Source: Ceratodon purpureus (taxonomy: Eukaryota > Streptophyta > Bryopsida > Pseudoditrichales > Ditrichaceae). Taken from it: 64,000 nt of DNA. The notes below the pieces were generated by a model. It was not told the DNA's origin, ran no database searches, and saw only the letters and a program-made list of their open reading frames with translations. Position 1 is the first letter of the stretch. Every line of letters begins with the position of its first letter. This document shows, piece after piece, positions 52,101 through 60,995 of the stretch. Both the position numbers and the translations under genes were made by a program. The DNA is taken from positions 19,044,270 to 19,108,269 of the forward strand of contig CM026426.1 of the NCBI GenBank assembly GCA_014871385.1, written 5' to 3'.

Positions 52101-52590
52101 TCATCCTCGGGTGTCTTCTTGCGGTAGGCAGTGGCTGCTTCATCGGAGGCCGCAGCGAGTTCCCGCTGTAGAAAGATAATTAAGCCTTAGGAAATTCCAT
52201 GAGTATTGAATAATAAGAAGCAAATAGAGAGAGGAGGTAGGACTTACTCGGTACAAAAATGCGATGAAAACTTTACTTGTCAAGGGAAACCAGGAGGGAT
52301 TAGGTGGCTTGTTCTTCAAACATGCGTCATACTCTTCAGGACTGAGGAGGTCTTTAAATTCCTCCAGCTTCATCATTCCGAAGGAGCGGATTCGAAATAG
52401 TTTTGCGGGGAGATTACTCTTCACGTGGTCATTCTCAGTCGACCTAAAAATAAACCAAAATACGTATGATGAATAATAGAGATGAGATAAAGTAACAAAT
52501 GGAAAAACAGGAAAAAAGAAACAAGTACTTACCAGTTGATGTCATGCATTGCGTGAAGAAGATTGCCAACATGGCCACGGGGGTCGTGTA
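49131..52590 (-). CDS. DNA N4/N6-methyltransferase-like protein, ten visible exons, 5' end missing
   Basis: Exons in order are 52590-52533, 52443-52248, 52165-51968, 51876-51661, 51566-51316, 51237-50565, 50477-50124, 50040-49769, 49681-49493 and about 49397-49131, with mostly consensus GT-AG junctions. The first six give an unrecognised alpha-helical, Trp-rich N-terminal region ending in a Ser/Pro-rich linker. Exon 7 has FDLIIVDVPE, at the place of catalytic motif IV (normally DPPY), so the active site looks altered. Exon 8 ends with KPGDIVFEWSAGTG and exon 9 begins ASLKACQAIRRHIIACEEDK, together matching SAM-binding motif I. The order IV then I is that of beta-class amino-methyltransferases. 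The protein ends SDCSMF before a TGA. An in-frame TAG lies in exon 7 at 50279-50277 (HYL-stop-FDGAL). The 5' exons are cut off by the segment starting near 52591. Whether it methylates DNA, RNA or nothing is unknown. Confidence 0.6.
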
Positions 52591-53605
52591 TGTGGGAAGA
52601 CGTTCCCACATGTTTCCGGAAGTAAGCATAAATTTCCGGCTAAACCGGAAATTATAGTGTTTCTAGAATACTAGCTAGATAGGAATATTAGAAATATGAT
52701 AGTTTTAGCTAATAAGACGGTTGGGAGAAACTAGAAGCCATAACCAGACATGGTGGCACAAGTCTTTGATATCGGCTAGCCAGACGGTTCCGGTCGGACT
52801 GCAAGTTTCCAGAATCCGGAAATCTGAAGTTCGGAAATCCGGAAATCTGGACTCCGGAAGTTTGGAAATCCGGAATCCAGAAACTGTTGGACGAATACCG
52901 GAACTCAAGAATAGTAGATGGGGCTACCTCCCACACAGACCGGAACCTCAAAGCCGGTAGGTAGATGTCCAAGATGCCAGAAGTCTGGCTCTTCTATAAT
53001 TCCGGATCAGGTAAGAAGTAGAAATAGGTAGTTAGAAATCTCCCGACTCTTAATAGCGACTAACGATGGGGCTCAATTGCACCCGGCTATTAACAGGGAG
53101 TTAGATATAGTGATTTGTTGTTGTTGAGATCCGGAAGTTTCAGATCCAGAATCCGGAAGTCTCAGATCTAGAAACCGGATCTCAGATCTAGAGACCAGAT
53201 CTCAGATCCAGATCTCAGATCCAGAATTCTAGGATCTAGTGGGCCACTAGGCTGCGAGAACTCCGGGTAGGAGATAGTACTTAAGCCAGAAGTTTTCCTA
53301 AGGCTTGCACCTTGTTTTTGTATTCCATTAGCTTGTGAAATTCAGAATATGTTTGGAGAAACTGTTGGAGTTTGAGCGAGGGACGGTTGCATAGCAGGTC
53401 CATTGTGGTTCCGGTTGGAAGTACCATTGTTGCCGGTAGGATTCCGAAAGTGTGTATTCCGGTTGAGTGAATCAGGAGAGCGCCCGGAGAGATTGGAAAG
53501 GTGTCAAGCGCCGAGTGTTGACGGTTTCCAACGTCCGGAAGGAGCCTGGTGACAGGGACAAAAGCCTGACTAGCCAACCGGAAACCGTCCGGAAGGGGTA
53601 ACAGT
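52591..53605. mobile_element. CCGGAA-rich insert, possible lone LTR
   Basis: The segment starts TGTGGGAAGACGTTCCCACA, is filled with TTCCGGA/CCGGAA and AGATCTCAGATC words, and ends ...GGGGTAACA just before the hAT-type end at 53606. TG...CA termini and a length near 1 kb would suit a lone LTR, but no clear target duplication is visible. Its composition resembles the fossil at 22851-27000. It separates the methyltransferase-like gene from its 5' exons. Confidence 0.35.
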
Positions 53606-53744
53606 CAAAGTTGTCATAATGGACGGACGGGCCAAAAAATTGTCGTGTAGTCACGTGACGAGCGTGACGGACGGTTATCAGACGGACGCTTATCGGACAG
53701 GCTCCCGACCGCGAGCAAAATTACTGTCCTCACAGTGTACTACT

Positions 53745-53985
53745 GTTTACCATGGGTGGCGCCCGTCGTCGTGTCCGCGCGCGTCTTTGCGCCTGTTCGC
53801 GCCGGTCCGCGCCGGTCATATGTGGTTGTTCGCGCCCGTCGTCAGTCTCGCGCGCGCGCGGTGATCGCGCCCGATTACCCTCGCCCGATCACGGTCGCGC
53901 GCGCCCGTAGCTTAGGAATAACGTGCTCGCGCCCGTACCAGCCTGCGCGCGCCCAACCTGCTCGCGTCCACACTGTCGGCCCCGT
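53745..53985. repeat. CGCGCCCG-type array before the coiled-coil gene
   Basis: Degenerate units containing GCGCCCGT, CGCGCGCG and CTCGCGCCCG run up to the TATA box. Open frames across it are not genes. Confidence 0.8.
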
Positions 53986-53988
53986 GAG

Positions 53989-53995
53989 TATAAAT
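53989..53995 (+). promoter_or_regulatory. TATA box of the coiled-coil gene
   Basis: GTGAGTATAAATTGCC is followed by ATTTTGCACCCCCCCA and the leader CTGATTGCTAAGTGCTACGG. The promoter at 55007 has the same order of elements. Confidence 0.7.
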
Positions 53996-54116
53996 TGCCA
54001 CCCTCCTCCACTAATTTTGCACCCCCCCACTTTGTGCATTTTGCCTTCAACAGCCCAAGGGTAGCTGATTGCTAAGTGCTACGGTGGGTTTCTCAACATT
54101 CGCTGTACCGTCCAAC

Positions 54117-54521
54117 ATGAATTCCAACGCCTGCAATTGCCAACAAATCAAGTCGATTATGAGTTTGACGAATGGTGCCACTCCACCGGGCACTGCACAG
54201 CGAACGGACACAGTTATTTGGTTAAAGCTGGAGCGACTCCGTCAACTGATTGAGTTCTTCGAGGATTGGATCTCTCGCCGTGACAAATTGGTGGCCTACG
54301 CAGAGAATGGACGCCCTCTGCCTCCAACCACTGAAGAGCAGTTGGCAACCCAAGCGACTGTCGAAGAACTTGACTGTGAGATTAGCGATCTCATCAAAGA
54401 ACTGAAGAAGAAGATGGCAATACTTTGTGTCCCCAATATTGTCTCTAGTGCTCAAACGAACCATTTTGAGACGCACTTGAAAGACCTAGAGGACCGGTAC
54501 CTAGAGTGCATGGCACTGTAA
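54117..54521 (+). CDS. Small coiled-coil protein (134 aa), unknown function
   Basis: The chosen start is the first ATG after the TATA box (MNSNACNCQQIK); the frame is open further up only through non-ATG codons within the leader. The protein is mostly helical, with a heptad-like stretch (VEELDCEISDLIKELKKKMA) and a Cys pair near the N-terminus. AAATAAATAAAG about 30 bp after the stop could be a polyadenylation signal. No domain is recognised. Its own promoter and its position between the hAT-type end and the RING gene suggest an accessory gene of the element. Confidence 0.6.
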   Translation: MNSNACNCQQIKSIMSLTNGATPPGTAQRTDTVIWLKLERLRQLIEFFEDWISRRDKLVAYAENGRPLPPTTEEQLATQATVEELDCEISDLIKELKKKMAILCVPNIVSSAQTNHFETHLKDLEDRYLECMAL

Positions 54522-54639
54522 TCAACATTACAATGAAGTGATACATTTTCAAAATAAATAAAGTATTTTTTTTTAACTCTGAATTTGCAAGTTCTCTTTG
54601 GTTACTCTGATTTTTAACAGTGTTCTAGTTTGTGGTGGC

Positions 54640-55005
54640 GCCCGTCCTGGTCCAGTGCTCGCGCCCGTCCATCCAGCGTTGGCGCCCGACGGTCGCGCCC
54701 GTGCAATTCGGATCGCGCCCAACTAATATCCGCGCGCCCGCATCGACGTCCGCGCGCGTGCCCCTTCGGTACCCGGACGACGCCCGCGCGCGCCCGACAA
54801 AGACCGGGTCGGTACCCGCTCGCGCGCGGTAAAACCCGCTCGCGCCCGTCATATACCCGCCACTGAACCGCTCGCGCCCGTTGATATCCGCGAGGGCGCG
54901 GAGGGATACACGGCCAAAACCCCGCCGTCGGTGCCCGCGCGCGCCCGTCGGGTTCCCGCTCGCGCTCGTAGCAGGTTGTTCGCGCCCGTTCCCTGGCGCC
55001 CGTGA
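54640..55005. repeat. CGCGCCCG-type array before the second RING gene
   Basis: About 365 bp of units such as CGCTCGCGCCCGT and CGCGCGCCCG. The long open frames on both strands come from the repeat. Confidence 0.8.
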
Positions 55006-55006
55006 G

Positions 55007-55014
55007 TATAAAAG
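55007..55014 (+). promoter_or_regulatory. TATA box of the second RING gene
   Basis: GTGAGTATAAAAGGGC is followed by ATTTTGCACTCCCCCC, CCTTCAACAGCCCCCGGGT and the leader ACTGATTGCGAGGTACTCAG, which ends at a donor-like AG|GTGGGT. Confidence 0.7.
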
Positions 55015-55293
55015 GGCGATTTCCCACCTCATTTTGCACTCCCCCCCCCCCCCTTTGAGAACCTTGCCTTCAACAGCCCCCGGGTAACTGATTGCGAGGT
55101 ACTCAGGTGGGTCCCAGCACTCTGACACGTGTCTTTGTTTTTGTTCTCCAGAACTCTATGGTGTCTGTGTATTACATTTGAGAATTTTGTAAATGTTTAT
55201 AATTTGTAAATGTGATTGAGGTTTTGGGGTAGTCGTAGGCTTTTAATTTTGCACTTTTGGAAGACTTCGAAGAACGATCTACCTCGAGCAGAT

Positions 55294-57849
55294 ATGGAAC
55301 GGCAAGAACCAAATCAGCCCACGGCGGCAAAGCAGAGGAAAAAGCAAAAGGATGCGGGACGGGCTAGGCATGGAAACCTCCAACATAAGAGGGTCCACGT
55401 CTTATTGAATCTAGCAAAGCTGGCATTCAGAGGGTGGGAAGCTACACCGCAACCGTGGACTCTACCAACGTGTGAACAATTCATTGAATGGTGCCACATT
55501 GGGAAGTTATCCCCGTTGCACCGTCATAAAAACAATCGTACTTCAAATAAGGCGAACATGAAATATTGCAAGAACCGTCAGTTCGGGAGGCGGTGGTTGG
55601 AGGTGTACCAGATCCTATACAACCAGGCGATGAACGATAGAAATGAGGTTCCGCTCTTTATTTGTAGAATGGTGTATGCCGAGGTAGTGCTTCATAGGCA
55701 GGTGGATTGGAGGACCATACGGTTGACTCCTAGCGTCCAACGGCGTCCACATGAGATGGCGATACCTACAGGGGTCCTAAGATTTCCAGGTGTGGACTGG
55801 GCATACTTGGATGATCCTGAGGATCAAGCGCCTGTTGAATGGAGTGACTCAGGGGAGGATAATGATTCTGATGGTACGGTAGACCGTCCCCCTCAGTCAC
55901 AAACAAGAGCAGCGACTAGTGCTAGAATCACACGGTTAAAAAAGAAGGATCCTGTGCTAGCTGCCTGTTTGTCGACGAGGAATCGTGCACCGCCTGCAAA
56001 TCCTACTCGACCGGGTATTCCTCATCAGGCTCCTCCAGCAATCGTCGGGGGCCCGAGCAATGTTGATGTTGCTCCTCCTATATTAGTTCCACAGATTGCG
56101 GGCCCGAGCAATGTTGATGTAGCTCCTCATGTACTGAATCCACAGATTGCGGGCCCGAGCAATGTAATGGAAGATGATGACACTGGGTTTGCAGATGAGT
56201 TGGAGGCTACAATAGCCGCCGCTGATGCCCAGGGCCCGCAAGGCGATGCATTGCAGAAGGAGCTGGAAGGAAAAAATGCAATAATTTCTGAGATGGAGAA
56301 GACGACCCAGAACTTGTACGAAGAAGCCGATAGGATGAATGAGATTATACGGAAGCAGAATGAAGAGATTTCGCAACTTCGATCTGCGAGGGCTCTGACT
56401 TACGTACCCGAGGCAAGCCAAGCTCCAATCCCTAGTAGCCGTGGAATGAACGAGGAAGACGTGAATGCCATCATTGAATCGGCCACGCACGGTCTCTTGG
56501 AAGATACCCCGGTCCGAGTTCCCCGTAAGCCAATCATTCCATTCGCGTCATCAAGTCAAGTGATGCACCCCCCCCAGCGGCAAATCATGTTCGTGGATTC
56601 TCAAGAGACGGAGGACTCTTTGGGATTTCAACAGCCATCGGTACCCACTGTCTCCGAATTGCAAGCTACCAACGGGATGCTCAGAAAGTATCTGATCGAG
56701 ATGAGCAGACAGTACTACCAATGGAAGATTGCATGCATCATGAACGTCGACCGTTTCAGACAGATCCACGATGAGTTCAAGAGGATTGACCGCGACTACC
56801 TCCAGCTTAACTCCAAGAGAGATTTCGGACTTACCTCGTGGGCAGATCCAGATGAAATGTTCCCTGACGACATACCAATGATTGGTAAAGCAATAGATTG
56901 GACGCAGTTGGAGTGGGAGTACAAGACCGCCATATCCAATGAGAAGATCCCTAAAAATACATGGCCAAGATTGCCGTGGCCCAATCCACAGAAGTATGTG
57001 TTGGATGGAACCGAGTGTCCAGTTTGTTGCAATCTATTTGGGCCAGAGGGGGCCTGGTCATTGGGATCTTGTCACTGCATGTATCATCTACAATGCTTGA
57101 TTTCCCATGCCTTGATACGTCGGCGGTGTGCAGTATGTAAGGCGCCCTTACACAAGCGTTTTTATGAGCAATTCGGCCTAGTGAATTGGATGCCACCGCA
57201 TTGGGAGCTAAATAAGGAAAATACTCCTGACTTTCCGGACAAGTGGGGTGAAGACTTGATTTGGAATTGGCTTATGGGAATGCACCAGTCCTATGTTAAA
57301 CAAATGAGCGATCAGTAAAGGTGGGACCAGAAACCTGCGGAGATTGTACGGATCTGCCACGAACTTATCAAGGGCGGGACGGAGGACGAACTCGAGGGAA
57401 GGAGGAATTTCTTCTACCAAGTGCTACATGGGCACTGGGATATTCAAACTCGTACATTCCAGTACGGCCCACATCCTCTTGGATTTAAGTGGAACTCCAA
57501 AGGGAACTTGGTTGCGGATCAGATCAAGGAGTTACACGACATGACTGCAGAGGATTTCCGGATCGCTGAGGAAGTACAAACCGCGGAATCTGAATGGGAT
57601 ATATTGTTCAAGACTCAAGCCGTGGATTTCCTATGTGCGGAACATACTCCGGATGTCGTAACAGTGCTCCGTCGGATGCGCAACAACAACTTCATGGAAG
57701 CAATGCTTGGAGGAGATGGCATAGCAAAGAGAACCCGTTCTGCCAAGCGGAAACTCATCGCCAACGCTGGGGCAGAAAGTAGTGCAGCAGGTACCTCTCG
57801 TGCTCGACACGATGAGGGTGGATCGAGTTCCTCTGCACCGGGCACGTGA
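55294..57849 (+). CDS. RING-finger protein paralogue, one in-frame TAA
   Basis: The ATG at 55294 (MERQEPNQPTAAK) lines up with the start of the paralogue at 17043; the frame is open upstream only without an ATG. All parts of the family are present: the N-terminal domain (LAFRGW, EFIEWCH-like, NEVPLFICRMVYAEVVLH), an acidic linker with three tandem AGPSNVDVAPP-like repeats, a coiled coil, the RING and the C-terminal NFFYQVLHGHWD block. In the RING (C575-x2-C578 to C612-x2-C615) the fourth ligand is Cys rather than His (GSCHCMYHLQC), so it is C4HC3-like and not RING-H2. A TAA at 57316-57318 interrupts the frame between the RING and the C-terminal block, and the same frame continues to a TGA at 57847-57849. 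Either the protein ends after 674 residues, or the stop is a recent mutation or is read through. Confidence 0.75.
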
Positions 57850-58255
57850 CGTTGTGGAGATCCATGAGTGAAGACCACATTCTGTAAAAAGATATCGGAA
57901 TATAAATACATGTAGATGGCATAGGGGTATGGATAGGTTTGGGATTACATTCACATGTTTAATTTTTGTTAAACTCAAACAATGGATGATAATTTGCTTT
58001 TGTAAATCATTGTCGTGATTCTCAAGACGCTTTTATTCTCCCTACATAATACATTGGCCTCCCTTTTTTTGATTGCCAATCATGTTATTCATTCCGCCCG
58101 TTGTCTCATCTCCTTCCATCGTATGATAAGTGTATAAATATCTTTGTTGCACACCAAAATGTTTAATATGGTCAGTGGATTTAAGTCACGGTAAGAGAAC
58201 TTAAGTTATTGTAAGTGTATTTAACTTATGGACTGAATTTTATGTTACGTGGATT
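57850..58255. other. 3' flank of the second RING gene
   Basis: AT-rich sequence without a gene. TGTAA occurs about 35 bp after the TGA and again near 57999. Confidence 0.4.
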
Positions 58256-58259
58256 TGAA

Positions 58260-58830
58260 CTCTGAACCCGCCCGCATGCTCGCGCGCGTTTGCGCGCGCC
58301 CGTAGTGTGCGTACCCGCGCGCGCGCAAACCTGCCCCCAGCGAGAGTAAACCCAGGATTACGCCCGTACGCGCGCGCGCGCGCGAACTGCTCGCGCTCGT
58401 TGCACCAACAGCGCGCCAACAAATTCTGAAATGTGGAACACCCGACGGTGTCTCCGTCGTTCCGCTTGCGCCCGACTTCGCACGCGCGCGAGCACAACAA
58501 CCCGAGTGAGGGACTAATTTCTCTCCCCAAACCCTCTTTTCCATTTGCACGCGCCCGCACCCGCGCGCGCGTCCTGATCGCGCCCGTCAAACCAACCGCG
58601 CGCGCACGGTCGCGTGATTCTGAAACTCTTCCTCCCCCCACAATGTCTCTCGCATTCCGCTCGCGCCCGATTTCGCGCGCGCCCGATTGCGCGCGCGCGA
58701 GCACTGCAACCATATCATGGAACTAATTTCTCCCCCCGAACTCCCTCGTTCCATTTGCACGCGCCCGCACGCGCTCGCGCCCATCAATGCGGGCGCCCGT
58801 TTTGCACGCGCCCGAGCACTCCAACAACAT
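58260..58830. repeat. CGCGCCCG-type array with a 210-bp duplication
   Basis: A segment with CCATTTGCACGCGCCCGCAC is found at 58541 and again at 58751, together with TTCCGCTYGCGCCCGAYTTCG. The array is therefore a diverged tandem pair. No TATA box and gene follow directly. Confidence 0.75.
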
Positions 58831-58849
58831 CACTCAAATAAATTTTATG

Positions 58850-59690
58850 ATTCTACCACTCTCCCATCCTATCCCCTTGTTTTTATTTAATATTCCCACA
58901 CTCTTTAATTTGTTTTTTTTTTTTTTTTTCCCCCCTTCTTTGAACACTACGCTTTTATTTAATTCCTTCTCTCATTTCGTCCGTTCATTTTTATAATATA
59001 CTAAAGCTAGTAAATCTTCAGGTCGACCCAGAGTCACCAGAAGATCCTCTAAGCGCTTGAGTTCAGCTGATGATTCGTCAATATCCATTGTTTTTTTTTT
59101 TTCCCCTCCTTTGAACACTACGCTTTTATTTAATTCCTTCTCTCATTTCGTCCGTTCATTTTTATAATTCCAGCTCTCCCCCATCCTCCCGCCTTATTTT
59201 TATTCAATACTCCTACGCTCTTTAATTTGTTTTTTAATTTTTTTCCTCCCTTCTTTGAACACTACGCTTTTATTTAATTCCTTCTCTCATTTCGTTTGTT
59301 CATTTTTATAATTCCACCTCTCCCGTATCCTCCCGCCTTATTTTTATTCAATACTCCTACGCTCTTTAATTTTTTATTTTTTTTTTTTTCCCCCTTCGTT
59401 GAACACTACGCTTTTATTTAATTCCTTCTCTGATTTCGTTTGTTCATTTTTATAATTCCACCTCTCCCCTATCCTCCCGCCTTATTTTTATTCAATACTC
59501 CTACGCTCTTTAATTTTTTATTTTTTTTTTCCCCCCTTCGTTGAACACTACGCTTCTATTTAATTCCTTCTCTCATTTTGTTTGTTCATTTTTATAATTC
59601 CACCTCTCCCCCATCCTCCCGCCTTATTTTTATTCAATACTCCTATGCTCTTTAATTTGTATTTTATTTTTTTCTTCATTTTATAAATTC
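58850..59690. repeat. T-rich tandem repeat, 142-144 bp unit, five to six copies
   Basis: GAACACTACGCTT recurs at 58942, 59113, 59257, 59401 and 59543. Each unit carries a long T-run with CCCCC, AATTCCTTCTCTCATTTCG and a CTCCCCCATCCTCCCGCC block. The first spacing is 171 bp because other sequence (about 58998-59090) interrupts it. Confidence 0.9.
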
Positions 59691-59837
59691 GAATGCCTAT
59701 TCGTTTACTTTATTTTTTATTTTTTCTTTTGGGTACTCCAATCTCCCATACTAATGTATGGTATTTCAGTGTAGTCCATTCTCTCCCTTAAGCTTTATTT
59801 TTTTTTTTTTTTGAACTTACGACTTTTAAACTTCATT

Positions 59838-60085
59838 GCGCGCGCCCTGTTGGATCGCGCACGTCCGAGCGCGCCTGCAGGCGCCCGCGCGATCGCGTCC
59901 GCAGTCGACCCATTGAACCTGCCCACGCGCGCGCGCGCACACGCGCGACCGCGCCCGCAAGTACGCGCGCGCGCCTGCTTTTTTGACGCACGCGCGCGGC
60001 CTCCCCGACCTGCGCTCGCCCTGCTCGCGCCCACCCGTCCGCGCGCGCCTGCTCGCGCCCCACGCCGCCTACGCGCGCGCTCGGG
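59838..60085. repeat. CGCGCGCCCG-type array
   Basis: Low-complexity CG-alternating sequence. Open frames on both strands are shadows. A 330-bp stretch without a gene separates it from the next array. Confidence 0.8.
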
Positions 60086-60424
60086 GTTTCAACTGGATTA
60101 ACGCAGTAACTAGTAAAATTTATCCCGTATTTTAAGTTAACACTGCCTGAGGTTAGCTTAAAACGACTTACCTTCCAGTGGGAGGGCAGAAACATGAAGG
60201 GCGAGATGACAGCCTGCTCCAGTTCTTAGACATGTGTGAATGGGGTGGGTAGTCCTCTTGCTTCTCTCATGTTTCTCAATCTTTTCACTTAAATGGGGTT
60301 CCTTTTTATGTAGATGTTCACGTGTTTGTAGTTCACACACTTTAATTTTTTTTGAAATTTATTCATTTTTCCCTATCATTGTTATTTCTTCTCAGTGAAT
60401 TGAGCTGGCCAAATCGATCTTGCC

Positions 60425-60735
60425 CGTTTGATCGCGCCCGCACCCGACCGCCCGTGCGCGCCCGCGCCTGCATTCACCCGCCGCTCTCCGCCCGTGCGCG
60501 CCCGCGCTTGCATTCGCCCGCCGCTCTCCGCCCGCGCCCGCCCGCTTCGCGCTCCAGCCCTCGCGCCCGCATGTGCCCGCCCCCGCCCGTCTTCCCCCGT
60601 GCGCGCTATCCGCCACGCGGCCTGCAATCGCGCGCACCCACCTGCGCCCGCCCGTTCGCGTCGGAGCGCGCCCAATCTTCTGGCGCGCGCGCGCCCGTTC
60701 GGTCGGGCCCGTCCGGACAGTACTCGCCCGGTCGA
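60425..60735. repeat. CGCGCCCG-type array before the hAT transposase
   Basis: Includes a 42-bp tandem duplication at about 60450 and 60492 (CCCGTGCGCGCCCGCG then TGCATTC). It ends just before the TATA box. Confidence 0.8.
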
Positions 60736-60744
60736 GGGCGGCAG

Positions 60745-60752
60745 TATATAAA
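60745..60752 (+). promoter_or_regulatory. TATA box of the hAT transposase gene
   Basis: TATATAAATTGCCCCC follows the array directly. The leader has GGGGAGACACTTGG then TTTGGGTGGG, a weaker relative of the leaders at 16764, 54062 and 55084. The ATG is 250 bp downstream, so a leader intron is possible. Confidence 0.6.
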
Positions 60753-60995
60753 TTGCCCCCTTGATTTGACATCCACCTTACCTCCTTGCGTGCTTCATGT
60801 CCTGGGTCTCCTTGAGGGCTCCTTGCTTGAAACTGTTAGCTTGGGGAGACACTTGGTTTGGGTGGGGGGAATGTAAAAATTCTTCTCTCCATAAATCAAT
60901 GTGTCAAGCACGTTTCAGACACACTAAGTTATTCAGATAATAATCTTTTGGTACTACTGGTCCTATTAGTCCTGATACTTTCCTAATCATTCACT

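Noticed and set aside
53745-60735. Open frames across the CGCGCCCG arrays
   Set aside because: Low-complexity Arg/Ala/Pro frames occur on both strands, as expected when the repeat lacks stop codons.
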